From: Aphanomyces cochlioides
Taxonomy: Eukaryota > Oomycota > Saprolegniomycetes > Saprolegniales > Verrucalvaceae
Assembly: GCA_019828595.1 (NCBI GenBank)
Contig: JAHQRK010000014.1
Location: 868,001 to 932,000 of the forward strand
Length of the DNA: 64,000 nt
Direction of reading: 5' to 3'
The notes under the pieces were generated by a model, which worked only from the letters and a program-made list of their open reading frames with translations, did no database searches and was not told the origin of the DNA. The first letter of the stretch is position 1, and each line of letters opens with the position of its first letter. Below are positions 1-11,921 of this stretch, one piece after another. A program made the position numbers and the translations under genes.

Positions 1-338
1 AGAGACTTCCACGTGGTCGATTCACGTAGGGTCGAGACTTTGTCTTTCCAACGACACAAGTTCGAGTGGGCGAATGTAAAATTTCAGCTTCATGAGAGAG
101 GCCAATGAGAATTAGCAACATGTCAAGCTTATCTGAATGAAAGAACTTTCGATCTGTGAATTTTATCGTGCTTTATCATGTCAAGATCGTGGTGTGCTGA
201 TCACGAGCTTCGAAAGTATAAATGAGACCACGCCAAACAAAAGGACGGTTAAGCCATCTTTTGACTTTTGAGAAAAACCACTTTTTGCAAAAAGTACCAC
301 TGTCGCAGTCCCATCCACTCTTTCGGAGAAACGAGCTC
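1..338. other. Intergenic, no gene seen
   Basis: No convincing reading frame; the short open frames overlap one another and have no family resemblance. Confidence 0.5.
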
Positions 339-449
339 ACAAATGAGCAATTTTTATATACTTATTCCAAGTACAAAAATGAGCAATTTTTATTTACTTT
401 ATCCAAGTACAAAATTAGCAATTTTTACATACTTTATCCAAGTACAAAA
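339..449. repeat. Three tandem copies of a ~36-bp unit
   Basis: Units starting near 343, 379 and 415 each read (A)TGAGCAATTTTTA followed by a TACTTTATCCAAGTACAAAA-like half. A single copy is present at the mirror position (about 7305-7344), so the arms of the surrounding inverted repeat differ in copy number. Confidence 0.8.
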
Positions 450-671
450 TGAGCAATTTGCGACAAGTTCGTTCATTGTTGTCAGCACTTCCAACCAACA
501 TCAACTCATTTGACCACTCAAGGTTGTATTGCCCCATATCCATGGCAAATATCCATTTGTCAATTATTTGGTGTGTTGCTCAATACTCGGTGTCATATTT
601 TGTCACAACTGCCACGTCCAGCATCATCGTGCACCCATGATGCTGGACGTGGCAGTTGTCGATAATACTAA
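339..671. repeat. Left arm of a large inverted repeat
   Basis: Read 5'->3', this arm matches the reverse complement of 7083-7344, apart from extra tandem units on the left and one mismatch near the inner end. The same 63-codon open frame occurs in both arms (449-640 plus, 7305-7114 minus), so it is a repeat shadow rather than a gene. A perfect hairpin of about 25-bp arms (AACTGCCACGTCCAGCATCAT and complement) lies at 606-658. The arm ends exactly where the Helitron 3' terminus begins (672). Confidence 0.8.
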
Positions 672-3600
672 CTAGGGTGAGGCCAGGGCTACGCCCCTGG
701 GTGGAGTGTTTTGCTTTGGAAATAACAAAGATTTGATCACACACATGAAACGTTTGAAGCCATACTATGAATTTTGAATTTGATTCAGGCCCAGTTCGAA
801 GTAAAAAATATAAGTTAACGCTGAGGATTCTGATTGGCTACTGTTGACTGACGAATATTTTTTTTCGTCAGGAGATAAATCATATACCCAAGTTCAGATT
901 GCACAATCTGTGCGATCGATGAGTAGATCGAGGTCATCGTTGGTTGACAACCACGTACTTCTTCATCTTGTAATACTGTAACGTTGAATCTAAGTATAAG
1001 GTGCGTATTTTGGGGTTAGCTAATCTCGAGGATTTATCGTCCAATTCATCGGTACGATGCAATTGGACTTGATCCAGGAAGTCACGGCAATTCCACAACA
1101 ACACAGTGTAAATATTTGTAAGAACATGATAACGTTTGTTAGTTATGGATGAAGTTTTATGGAGTCCTGCCTATTGTAATGCTTCTTGATACACAATGTT
1201 TTTCGTGTAGATTCCAGGCAGTCCATCGTACTGTCCATTAGCGACCAAAAACTGAATGTTGCCTTTTGCTTGGGCTCTTGACATGGCGACGTAAAGCTGT
1301 CCATGCGAGAAGACGGGTTCTGGAAGGTAGACGCCCACGTGAGAAATCGTTTGACCTTGAGCCTTGTGAATCGTCATTGCAAAGGCAACTTGAACAGGAA
1401 ATTGTCTTCTGCGTAGCTCAAATGGGTAATTGTTTTGCTCACCATCGTGAATTGTAGTAGTTCGGGGAATGTAAACGATCTTGTTCGTGTGGGAGCCGTT
1501 CATAATTTGAGCCTTGATACATCGTGTTTTCAGCTCAAGAACAATTAAACGTGTTCTGTTGTACATGCCTTCCGAAGTACACAAATTACGAAGCAGAATA
1601 ATGGGGCAACGAACTTTCAAATGCAACTTGTGGCTGGGGAAGTTGTTGATGTCTATAGAATTCAGAAACTCGATGGGGAACTCGCATGCATTTGTGTCCG
1701 AGTTGGGTTTGTCAGCAACAGAAACGGCGGACAAATATGTCATTTCACAGTCGGAAGTGAGTCGCTCAAGAAGTGTTGTGTTGATGTCAGCAACAACACT
1801 ATGTTTGGGTGCAAAGATAGCTCGACATCCAAAGTACGATCTAAGTGCATTGATGCGCAGGTTGTTCATGTCTTGATAGACGCTGTGAAAAAAAATGACC
1901 CCAAATCATCAGGCGACTTGTATGGAATCGCCAAATCATCAGGTAGTCGAATGTAATCGGCACCGAGTTCGGTACATGTGGGGTATGTTCCATGACCAAT
2001 AGACTTGAGCAATGGAGCAAACTCTCGAACACTCTCTGAGTTGTTGTTGGTCAACCTCATGTTCACCGTCAGATGAAACTGTGCGATATTTCTCCAAAGG
2101 TAGCTGTTCTTCAAGCATGCTTCGAGGATTAGCCCAGATGTGCCCTTCAAAATGACTGGAAGCATTTGCTTGAAGTCGCCCGAGAATATGACGACCTTTC
2201 CACCAAAAGGAAGCGCGTTGTCCATCAAATCTTGTAGCATGTGATCAACGGCCTCCACAGCATACTTGTGCATCATCGAACACTCGTCCCAAATAATAAG
2301 TTCTGTGAGACGTAAAAGTTCCGCAAGATGTGACTGCTTCCGAACATCACATCGGCTAAGCTCGTGCAATGATCTTGGAAGACAGAATCTCGAATGCGCA
2401 GTTGTACCTCCGATCAAATTCAGAGCAGCAAGTCCGGACGAAGCAACAGCCAAGGCAATTTTGTTCATTGAGCGCACTTGAGCCAGTAAAATGTTTGAGA
2501 TGAACGTCTTCCCTGAGCCACCCTCACCTTCGAGAAAATATACTTTGCCTCTTCGAACAGTACTTTCCTTCGTAATCTCGCTCATAACGTCGTTGTAGAA
2601 GAACTCGTGCTCTTCGGTCATCGTAGACTTGCCTTCCAAAATGCCTTGGATTTGTTCTTGGTTGTGCGAAGATTCCATAGCCACTAATCGGTTGGATTGA
2701 CGGCCCCTGTTTGTTTCCTCAAGAGCAAAATATTGTTCGAAATGTGCAAGCTGTGGAAGCTCCGGAAAACGATCCAAGCTTGATGCATTCGACTCGAGGC
2801 ATCTTGATAAAGCCTGAATTGCGAAAGCTGTAGATTTTTGAGAATCGTCGGGGTACATGCGGTGAAAATCTTGCCTCATTTCATCTTCGAATTTGTTCCA
2901 TAGCCCTCGTGCGTCCGCAGGTTCACAGTGAATCAGAATACTGACAAAAAGTGTTCGGAGCTCATAGGGAGTTGCTGTTTCAGTTGCTTCTCGCATGCAG
3001 GTTAGCCATTCCTCGTCATTTTCAAGAAAGCCAAGGGCAAGTGCGGCTGACTTGAACGTCTGATGAACCACGCCATTGACGGTTCGCAAATCTTCGTGCG
3101 ATGTCGGACCTCGTCGGTAGCATAAGAGCATTCGCATAAAAAAACAGTCTCCCGAGCGGGGTGACACCGTCAGCATCCTCCCGATCATACGATCACCACC
3201 CCTTTTACGTGATGTCCACTTGCGGAGCTTTTTGTTCCATACGAAATGCTCGGGGATATCATGGTATAGACATTCACGCGCAAGTGCTTGTGAATTACTG
3301 TTTTCACGGCACAGTTAAAAAAACGCGGTGAGTTTCGTCCGGTTCCTCCTTGCCAATTCCTGAGGGCTCATCGGGCGGTCGGTAGGAATGCATACAACTT
3401 GTTCACCTTCCAAGTGTATTTCGAGGTTCTCGACAGCGTGAGATCGTTTGAACATGTCGAAAGAGAAAATGCGTGTGAGGGCCTCACAGCACGATACATA
3501 GCGGGCATCTTGGTATTGCTTGATTTCGTCAAGTTCACCGGACTCAACTTGATAATTTGAGCGGTCTGGGCCCTTGTAGATGTACTTGTACAGGTACTTG

Positions 3601-6400
3601 ACTGCAGATATACTTGTACACGCCTCGACATTGATGTGGCAGTCGAACATGGCACTCAACGTTGGGCAGTACGGAATAACATATTGGTTGGTATACTCAG
3701 AAGGCCGCTCTGCCGAAGAGCGGCGACGACGGTAGAGTGGATACCCATCACTGCCTTCTGATGTTTCGTTGTAGTATGCTTTTGGAAAGTTTTTCTTGCA
3801 CTTCCCGTTTTCCAGGCATCGATCGCTGCATTTGTGAATCATGCAGGTTGTAACAATTTCGTGCAATCTTGGATTCTTTTCCTTGTCGGGGATTTCTGCA
3901 CTGATAATACTGTCAATATCGGCAGCTGTCTTGATTTTGTCGTCCCCAGTGAATATGACCAAATATGGCCATGAGGCAGACCACGCTTTTGGAATTCGAC
4001 AACACGAACACACGCAGCTTGTCGACCCAAAACTGCCCCCTTGTACAGCATGGCTTCAATGGCTAAGAGCTTGAGACGGAACATGCGCGTCACTAAGTCA
4101 GGTCGATCAGCTGGAGATCGTTTAAATCCATAGTCGTCTTTCGCCAATTCCAGCTCCCTGTCGATTTCAACCCACTTTGGATTGCATGTCACAGTGATAA
4201 AAAGGTCTGGTCGACCGAACTTGCGAACAATTGCCATGGCGTCAAGGTAACGTTGTCTCATGTACCGAGGTCCACCCGTGTAAGATGACGGCAAAACAGT
4301 CCTTTTTCCAATGCTTTTGAGGTCCACATCATGCGAAACAGCGTCATGAAGTGCGCGGTACGTGTCGCTGCGGAGGTTGTTGGTTTGGTCACGAATATAT
4401 CGAAGCCTTTGGTTTTCCACCTTTGCAAAATTGTCGACTGCAAACACTTGAAATATAGGTCCGCTGGCATGTAGTGGAGAGAATGCACCGCGCTCGTACA
4501 AATGGTACCGAGCATAATCGTTCAAACTCACGTTTTCATGATTGCGACCGCTCTTGTTGTCAAACGACCACCCCAAAGTCCCAGTGGGAAAGAGCAAAGG
4601 GTATTGAAGCGGGTCATATGCTGAATGAAATTCCTTAATGCGAAATAAGCGTTGTTCCCCAGGTTGTCGATCCAAACGCACATGTTTACCAACGTGATAG
4701 TTTCGCTGAACTTCGCTGAGTACGGGGCCATCAATACCATGCAGTAAGATATGACGCCCTGACTTGGACGTTTCTGAAAAAGGAACAGCGATTTCAGAAC
4801 ACGTAGGAAGGTTATGCGTTCGGCTGTTGCTTCGAGGCTGAGCAGTGAGCACAATTCTCATGTCGTCATCCTTTGGAATATCCTTCGCATGCTTGTACAG
4901 CTGGGTGAACGCGTTGTGCTGTAGTAGTAGACGCTGGATTTTCGTCACAGTTGACACATTAAGATTTCCCCCCAGCATTCTTCGTCGTATGCTTGCGTTT
5001 CAGGATCCGTAATGTAGATCTGGGCGTAACTGGCTTGTTCTTTGTCCGCAGGCAACATTGGTCCAATCAAATGATGCAAAGCGCCTTGGATTGTATAAGA
5101 TCTCGGCCCACCGTTGCCGTGAATAATTTCTTTGGTACCAATAGATGTAAAGGCAAAGAGGGCGTTGTACCGGCGAGTGTTATTGACAAACCCTCTGGTT
5201 TTGAACAAAGCAATGTATTCGCGAAACTCGGGTGTGTCAGGCCAGGTAGCAACAGGCAGCACTCGAGTGCCTCCACCGCAGCAGTCCTTTTCTTCGCCTG
5301 GCCAAATCTTCGCTTCGCAATGGCGGCAAATCGAACGCTGCTCAATTGTATGAAGAGGCACCAATGATTCATCGAAGTCATCGAAACTGACGCGTGCACT
5401 GTTGTGACCACTCTTCTTCTTCGGGCGACCCTTGGGTTTATTCCGGAGACTTAATCCTTGCTCGCGAGGAGGTACATCAATCAAATCCACATCCACGTTT
5501 AGCGGAGGATCAGCATTTGCCAAGGCAAGTAATTGATTGTCAGTGTTGCAATCCACATTTCCATCGGAAATATCTTCTTCCTTGGTTTCTTCTTCACCTC
5601 CTTCATTCATACGGTTAGGTTGTAGCGCAGCATAGATCCTTCGATTGTCAACTGTGCGCTCGCGATCTTCTTGCTCCTGAGCTGCCAGAATCTTGAGATG
5701 ATGGTCACTTTGAGCGCGATAATGGATTCCGTCTTCTCCCTCCTTGGTTTCCTCTTCGTCGCTCTTATCCATGTCCGTATGGTGCAAAATGATGGCACCC
5801 GCCCTTGAGTCGCAACCTCAGTGTTGTGCTTTTTTTCGCGAGCACGTTTGTTGTATTCCGCCTTTTTGGATCTTTTCATAGCCACCTCTTTGTCGAAGTC
5901 TTCCACGATAGCATGCCGTTTCTTTTCGCGAGCACGATCGTTGTACTCCGCCTTTAGGAGAGCTTGCCGTTTCTTTTCGCGAGCACGATTGTTGTACTCC
6001 GCCTTTAGGAGAGCTTGCCGTTTCTTTTCGCGAGCACGTTTGTTGTACTCCGCCTTGTTGGCCCTTCTCATAGCCGCCTCGTCGTTAATATTGCCCTGAT
6101 TCAAGGCATCGTCATCCACAGCCCAGCCATTAGCTCCAGTTGATGCAGACTCTTGTTCGGTAGTATGCACTTCATTCCGCTCTGCTTGCTTCCCAGGTTC
6201 GGAGTTATCGATCGCATGTCCTTGATTGCCATTGTCATGATTGCCTTTGCCTTTCTTAGAGGCCGAGTAGTTGTTATTTTCTACGCAGAAAACTGCGTCA
6301 GACAAATGTTCATACAAAAACATCAACACAAAAATGATAATGTGATTGGATCGTAAAAATACTGTGGATATGTGTCCCGCCACTTAAGCTTAACATAATG
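672..6400 (-). mobile_element. Helitron rolling-circle transposon
   Basis: On the minus strand the element ends in CTAG at 675-672, preceded by a short hairpin (CCAGGGGC-GTA-GCCCTGG, about 683-701), and the next base is T. That is the canonical Helitron 3' end (CTRR, inserted between A and T). The interior encodes a Rep-helicase. The 5' end (TC) was not located; it lies somewhere right of 6383, so the right border given is approximate. A nearly identical 3' terminal region of about 365 bp recurs at 7425-7790. Confidence 0.85.
1171..6383 (-). pseudogene. Helitron Rep/PIF1-helicase protein, decayed
   Basis: The single ancestral frame is now read in segments. 6383-5607 is an acidic and basic N-terminus with four repeats of a KAEYNKRAREKK-like unit (coding bases about 5825-6060). 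5787-4945 and 4978-3839 carry the Rep domain, including the HUH-type motif GLPHGHIW. 4013-3315 holds the catalytic tyrosine region KYLYKYIYKG. 3188-1866 is a PIF1-type helicase with Walker A GEGGSGKT and Walker B IIWDE. 1869-1171 has the helicase C-terminus with TIHKAQGQT and GQLYVAMSRA. Breaks: frameshifts near 5790, about 4970 (in a G run), about 3960 and about 1885 (in a T8 run), plus one in-frame TAA at about 3315. The enzyme would nick and unwind DNA during rolling-circle transposition. This copy cannot make a complete protein. Confidence 0.9.
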
Positions 6401-7082
6401 TGGTTTGCCAGAAAATACTACTCATTTCTTTCATAAATCGTACAGAGTTCGCGGTATTTATTAAACATCACATTGTTTAATATCGCTTATTGAACTCGTA
6501 CATCCAATGAGTTGAAACTTTGATACTGGGTAATACACCTGCTAAGTATCATGAAATACCCCTGAAGTGTTTCAATCTACTCGCCGTAGGCCCACTATCA
6601 ACAGTGGTACTCCGTCAAAAAAAAGTAGCACCATCAGTTGCAATAGTGCTAACCAACGTTACACATTGTCCCCTTACTGTGAAAAGTTGAACTATGGGGA
6701 GAGGAGTTACTCGTCCAAAGTCAATATGAAAATACAGTAAAAACACACGTTTTAGCTGTCCCTGGCTGCTCTATGAAAATGTCCGGTATTTCGAGCCAAA
6801 AAGGCCCTACTTCGTTACATTCGCATATCGCGTCGGAATTCGCCTTTCGGAGTCCAAGCCTCTGGCCAGAGTATGGCTTAAAGTGGCAGAAAGGGCTCGT
6901 CACCCTACTGCACAGTGTGTTGACCGCTTATTCAGCGGCCTTTTCTGCCCCAGTGAAGCTATCCTAAGACATGCATCTCACCTTGCATCGTCCCAGAAAA
7001 ACTCAACTGCCATTCAATCGTCTTTGGCAGGTATTATTTTAAATAGTAGGACAATATTTTCATTTTGTATGTGGAATGATTA
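6384..7082. other. Interior of the inverted-repeat element, possible hAT relic
   Basis: This stretch should contain the undetected Helitron 5' end and the interior of the element bounded by the inverted repeat. The plus-strand frame at about 6850-7040 vaguely recalls a hAT C-terminal dimerisation region (a short P-T-A-x-x-V-D-R-L-F-S-like string), but it is too short and degraded to call. Confidence 0.3.
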
Positions 7083-7344
7083 TTAATATTATCGACAACT
7101 GCCACGTCCAGCATCATGGGTGCACGATGATGCTGGACGTGGCAGTTGTGACAAAATATGACACCGAGTATTGAGCAACACACCAAATAATTGACAAATG
7201 GATATTTGCCATGGATATGGGGCAATACAACCTTGAGTGGTCAAATGAGTTGATGTTGGTTGGAAGTGCTGACAACAATGAACGAACTTGTCGCAAATTG
7301 CTCATTTTGTACTTGGATAAAGTATATAAAAATTGCTCATTTGT
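7083..7344. repeat. Right arm of the large inverted repeat
   Basis: Reverse complement of the left arm (339-671), with the same perfect hairpin at about 7094-7148 and only one copy of the 36-bp unit. The near-identity of the arms suggests recent origin. No matching target duplication was found outside the arms. Confidence 0.8.
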
Positions 7345-7424
7345 TGACTTGACGTTTGTATATGAAAATTACTCTCGTACTTAGTCTCGTACTTACGTGT
7401 TGCGTTAGAGCCTTAAGTAATAGA

Positions 7425-7790
7425 CTAGGGTGAGGCCAGGGCTACGCCCCTGGGTGGAGCGTTTTGCTTTGGAAATAACAAAGATTTGATCACACACATG
7501 AAACATTTGAAGCCATACTATGCATTTTGAATTTGATTCAGGCCCAGTTCGAAGTAAAAAATAAGTCAACGCAGAGCATTTTGATTGGCTACTGTTGACT
7601 GAAGAATATTTTTTTTCGTCAGGAGATAAATCATATACCCAAGTTCAGATTGCACAATCTGTGCGATCGATGAGTAGATCGAGGTCATCGTTGGTTGACA
7701 ACCACGTACTTCTTCATCTTGTAATACTGTAACGTTGAATCTAAGTATAAGGTGCGTAGTTTGGGGTTAGCTAATCTCGAGGATTTATAC
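7425..7790 (-). mobile_element. Second Helitron 3' terminal region
   Basis: CTAG at 7425-7428 and the same hairpin as at 672 are followed by about 365 bp nearly identical to 672-1035. Similarity stops at about 7790, just before the pogo-like transposase gene. Either this is a Helitron truncated at this point or a non-autonomous Helitron that includes the neighbouring sequence. Confidence 0.75.
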
Positions 7791-7815
7791 GCACTTCATC
7801 CTCTGATATCATACT

Positions 7816-8892
7816 TCATGCCTGTATAAGTCGTTTTTCCCTGGCAGATGTCGCTACAGTTTGTGACATAATCCATAAGTCTCGCAAATGTTGTTTGAAT
7901 GGCCCCATGATTGAAACATCCAGCGGTTGGCAATGCGACGTACTGTTTGGTGGTATGGCGTACAATTCACTGCCCAATTCTTCGCCCATGATGCGCACGC
8001 TTTCTTCGCTCACGTGGGAATCGAAGTTGTCCACAAGTAAGACTGATGGATTGTCAATGAAGCTGGCCAGAACATCTCGCAGGTACTTTTTCCACACAAC
8101 ACCATTCATCCAAGCCTTCTCTTGCATGTAATAGTAATGATCAGATGGATACGTATCGAACTCATTCTTCTCGATACGACCACCATCAACACCAAGTATG
8201 ATGAAAACAATTGGCAACTTGAGTCCATCTGCACGCACCGTTAGCAAAGCAGTCATGCGATACGAATGCTTGTCGCCATTGGCTACGTAGCTGCCTTCAG
8301 CACGAACAGCCCATATCGTGCTTGGAGCCATGTTATAATATATGCCCGTCTCGTCAGTATTGTAGAGGCAATCACTTGGCAAATCGGGATGGGTTCGAAA
8401 AAATGCTTCTGCAAATTCGAGTCGGGTTTCTTCGAGATCGACTTGTGTTCGCTTTTGTCGACATATGTCATGTCGAGTGAAATCATGCCGTGCCGCAAAG
8501 TACTGAAGCATGCGAAGTAAGGCATTGTAACCAGACGATCTTGTTGTCACATAGTCTTGAAGCCACGTGTTACGATTCAGACGAAGGTAGTTGATGAGGT
8601 GTCCAGTAGTAACAGCCTTCTCTTCACGCCTCAAGTCACGCACGTAAAAAGCAAGGGCATAGCTGTCCGGTAGGATTGTTTTCGCGCCACAGTGACCAGT
8701 GTTCTTCATGCGAGATTCGGATCCATTGAAGGTCATAAGCTTGTCCTTGTCTCGAATCCATTCGCGCAATGATGTTACACTTCATCCAGTAATATTCGCT
8801 GCTTTGCAGATGGACGTTGTTTCAACAACCTCAATTGCACGCAACTTCTCTGCTAACGTCGGTCTTGCTCGTCGTGTCTTCGTAGTGTTCAT
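7816..8892 (-). pseudogene. Pogo/Jerky-type DDE transposase with one stop codon
   Basis: ATG at 8892-8890 opens a frame whose first 36 residues form a basic helix-turn-helix-like N-terminus. An in-frame TGA at 8784-8782 interrupts it, and the same frame then runs to 7816. The C-terminal part is a DDE endonuclease of the CENP-B/Jerky class, with conserved acidic residues in NTDETGIYY, LLVDNFDSH and the HCQPLD block. The protein would bind element ends and catalyse cut-and-paste transposition. The left side of the element is missing because a Helitron end abuts it. Only one nonsense mutation is visible. Confidence 0.85.
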
Positions 8893-8914
8893 TTGATGTT
8901 ATCAATTTTTTGAT

Positions 8915-8949
8915 GTTCTCTCAATTCAAAATTTTTGAATTGAGAGAAC
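8915..8949. repeat. Near-perfect palindrome upstream of the pogo gene
   Basis: Arms GTTCTCTCAATTCAAA and its complement sit back to back, 23 bp upstream of the transposase ATG. It could be a terminal or subterminal repeat or a transposase-binding site. No partner copy was found at the other end. Confidence 0.6.
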
Positions 8950-9774
8950 CTAAAAAAATTGGATATTATTTTTCGTTAAGAATTCAAATTCCTGTAATCT
9001 AATTGGCTAAAGGGATCCGAAAAGGCCAAAAACGTTATTCAACATCGTTCCCTGTAATCCTATTGGTTAATATTATGGCTTTTCTGGTGTTAGTGGGGGA
9101 CGCGCTGTAGAAATCCTTCAACCCTGTTTGAACATGATTTCGCCCGTGGTCAGAAGCCCGTGGTCAGAAGTAGAGTGTCTTCGGAATTAAAGATCTCAGG
9201 ACTCACCCTTCGACAAGCCTTATGTTCAATTTGCTTGGAGTTATCCTTCGTCCTTGATTCTGTGCAAAGAAGACCAAGACGAGAGAAGCTTTGTGAATTC
9301 TCAACCCACCTTGTCAAGGCAATATGTATTAATACTATGTGCGAAAGCATTGACTTGACAAATGCTTGTTTACGCAAGTTTATCATGATCAGGACTTCGA
9401 CACACTTCTTTTGCATATCATGGCATTGCACAGGTGTCATTACATCCACATTGGGCGTGGTTTTTTACCCCTAAAATAGCACACCACGATTTTGAACTGC
9501 AGTATTCAAGCTATTTATGCCGCACTCTCTCATACATGCACAATATTCTTAAGATGTTTTGTTTTATGTTGCTTCGACATAACACACCGCACAATGCAAT
9601 GTTGGCCATCTCTCATGCTTGTCCATGTGGAATGGCGGACATTGATGTCGTCATATTTAATTTCATACTGGAGCCGAGTAATTGGTGGAGATTTTTTTGT
9701 ATGGGGAGGTTGATCAAGTATCAAGTTGTCGCATGGATACACTTTTGAATTTCACCGAGTGAGCAATCGTCGTT
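8950..9774. other. Upstream region of START-FYVE gene 1 with relic repeat
   Basis: Bases about 9175-9330 resemble about 11047-11215 downstream of gene 1 (shared strings such as AAGATCTCAGGAC and GACAAGCCTTATGTTCA), which looks like a decayed duplicate. Bases about 9430-9774 resemble about 14460-14682 upstream of gene 2, so the promoters were duplicated with the genes. The direct repeat CCCGTGGTCAGAAG occurs twice at 9143-9170. No intact gene was seen. Confidence 0.6.
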
Positions 9775-10946
9775 ATGGTTCCCAAGGCTGTGTTTCCTCT
9801 CCCTGACGGCTTCTTCCGCGTGCCCCCGCTTGCTGACGTGAACCGATACCAATACATTCGACAAGGACAAAGGACCCTCTTGGAATTCGTTGAGAAGGCA
9901 CGTCTCCGCGGGGGGCCGATCAATTGGACTTTTGACTACGAAGCGAATGGCGTTATGGTCTACCGAGGCATGGATTTCAGCCTCCCTGCTGGCCACCAAG
10001 CTGTCTTCTTGAACGTGATGGAAGTCCATGGAACTTTGGATGAAGCTGCTGATATCATGAGTGCTGGTCCGGATGGCACTCGAGACTATTGCGCCACGTA
10101 CAACAACGACGAAGTGCTTGACATGAAACTCTTGTATCCCATCGCCCATGCCACACCAGAGCATCCGCACAACTCGATCGCGATTAAGTGGCGCTCATTC
10201 ACGACAAACAACCCGCTGGTTGCTCTTCGGGACATGATTTACTTGGAGGTATGCAACGTATTGCCCAACTTGATTTGACCGACTGACTCATGTAGTATAA
10301 TGACGACTTTACCATCGACAACGTCCAAGGATTTGGTCGCATCATGACCTCAGTTGACCTCGGTGGCGCCGTCCCCGACCTTTATAAATCTCTCGGGGTT
10401 GTCCGCGGCCACATGTTTGTTTGCGGCGACCTTTTCCTAAAGAGTGAACGCAGAGAAGGCTATATGACTGCCTTTCGAATTTACTCGCAAGATATCAAGG
10501 GCGCACTCCCACCGTGGATCGTCAACAAAATTTCCCGACGACTTGTCGCCAAGTGCATGTCCAGCATGGACAACAACTTACGCCATGAACGCGTGATCGC
10601 CCTCGAGGCTGCCAACGCTCTTCTCCCCGAGCGTGCCATGATCCCGACAGAGTCTCGCACTCACTGTGCGATTTGCACTCAAGGATTTTCTCCTGTCATT
10701 CGAAAATCCAACTGCTACAAGTGCGGTGAAGTGTTGTGTCATGCTTGCAACAAGAAATGGTCGATTGAAGTCGGCCCCCGCATCGGACGCAACCGAGCTA
10801 TCAGGCGCCTCGTCCGTGTTTGCCTCGTGTGTTCATCGAATCAGTCCCTCCGCCAAACCTTGCAATCTGCATATTCAAGCGAAACCCCGAGCTCGCAGGG
10901 AACCTCAAGCAAGAAATCATGGCGGATCAAAGCCCCCAACGTCTAG
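9775..10946 (+). CDS. START-like/FYVE-related protein, paralogue 1
   Basis: Two exons, 9775-10248 and 10296-10946, with a 47-bp GT-AG intron. The product is 374 residues. Residues about 1-235 form a START-like lipid-binding domain, starting with the family signature PLPDGFFRVPPL. Residues about 282-336 are a FYVE-related zinc finger with four CxxC pairs (CAIC, CYKC, CHAC, CLVC), but the canonical R/KHHCR motif is changed to KSNCYKCGE, so phosphoinositide binding is uncertain. The intron falls just after the YLE codons at the START core, the position shared by most paralogues here. It is almost identical to 14683-15857. Role inferred from domains: membrane or lipid-associated adaptor. The substrate is unknown. 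Confidence 0.9.
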
Positions 10947-11046
10947 CCCATGTACTACGTAACTGTAAGAATAGTCAAAGAGAGCATCAACCACAATAGA
11001 AAAGTATCAAGTACTAGTAGATACATATGAGCTGTGATACTCCTGA

Positions 11047-11277
11047 GTGACTCCGGAATTTCGTTCTTTATCAAAGATCTCAGGACGCGCACCCGTCGAC
11101 AAGCCTTATGTTCACATTGCTTGGAGTAGTCCATCGTCCTTGATGCTCAACGACGACGACGAGGCAGGAGAAGAACTGCAATGCAAATTCTCAACTCCTC
11201 TTGTCAATGCAGTATGTGTGCAATCGTGGACTTCACCTTTGCCCGATCAAGTTGAACAGTTTTTTCAATCAATGTGA
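11047..11277 (+). pseudogene. Decayed duplicate of the 9175-9330 segment
   Basis: The segment aligns by eye with the sequence upstream of gene 1 but has no long conserved frame. It may be the remains of an exon or untranslated region of the duplicated unit. Confidence 0.35.
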
Positions 11278-11296
11278 ACCAGATATAAAATATTAA

Positions 11297-11861
11297 GGGC
11301 GGGTCTGGATGCCCATCAATTTTTTATTCCATAAAACTGAAATGACATTTTGCAAAATTTTTCCAAAGTTCCAAATTCACAATTTAAAATGGAATAGTTG
11401 GAGAATTTGTTATTTGTCTGGATGCCACAACTTGAGGCCCACAAGAAACTTCAACATAACCAGTACAGACGATTGTTGTCATACTGCTGTGTCAGTCTCT
11501 TCCGACTGGAAACTTTGAGATGAGCCAGAGATGAGCAAGGCACGATCACTGTCGCTTCTCAGAGTGTTAGAACATGCAACAGTGATAATATATAGTGTGT
11601 GCGTGTATTTTTGTTGAGATGACAAGCTGAATGTCAAGCTTGACTCGATCAGTGCGTTCATGACGAAAATATGTCATAAAAAATAGACCAATTTGGGTAA
11701 AAAATTTTATGGCATAATTTGGCCAAAACTCCAGAAAATTGTGACAATAAATTCTTTGAGAAGGTGGCATCCAGACAGTCAAAATTGAAAATTATGGCAT
11801 ATTTCGAATTATGGCATTTTTGGCATTTTTATGCCATTTTTGGTGGCATCCACACCCGCCC
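11297..11861. mobile_element. Tourist/Harbinger-like MITE
   Basis: Terminal inverted repeats GGGCGGGTCTGGATGCC (11297) and, at the right end in reverse complement, GGGCGGGTGTGGATGCC (ending 11861) are flanked by the 3-bp direct duplication TAA (11294-11296 and 11862-11864). TAA/TTA duplications are the PIF/Harbinger hallmark. The element is 565 bp, AT-rich and non-coding. Confidence 0.8.
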
Positions 11862-11921
11862 TAAGTTTCATAGTTCTTTCAATGTCGAATTTTGCATTCA
11901 ATGTGGAAACGGTTTCATTCA

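Noticed and set aside
339..449. CRISPR-like short repeats
   Set aside because: The units are contiguous tandem copies without spacers, in a eukaryotic transposon context.
449..640. 63-codon frame found identically at 449-640 (+) and 7305-7114 (-)
   Set aside because: It lies in both arms of the inverted repeat and overlaps the hairpin; duplication explains the identity, not coding constraint.
6850..7040. hAT transposase C-terminus
   Set aside because: Resemblance is limited to a few residues without the surrounding conserved block; kept only as a remark.
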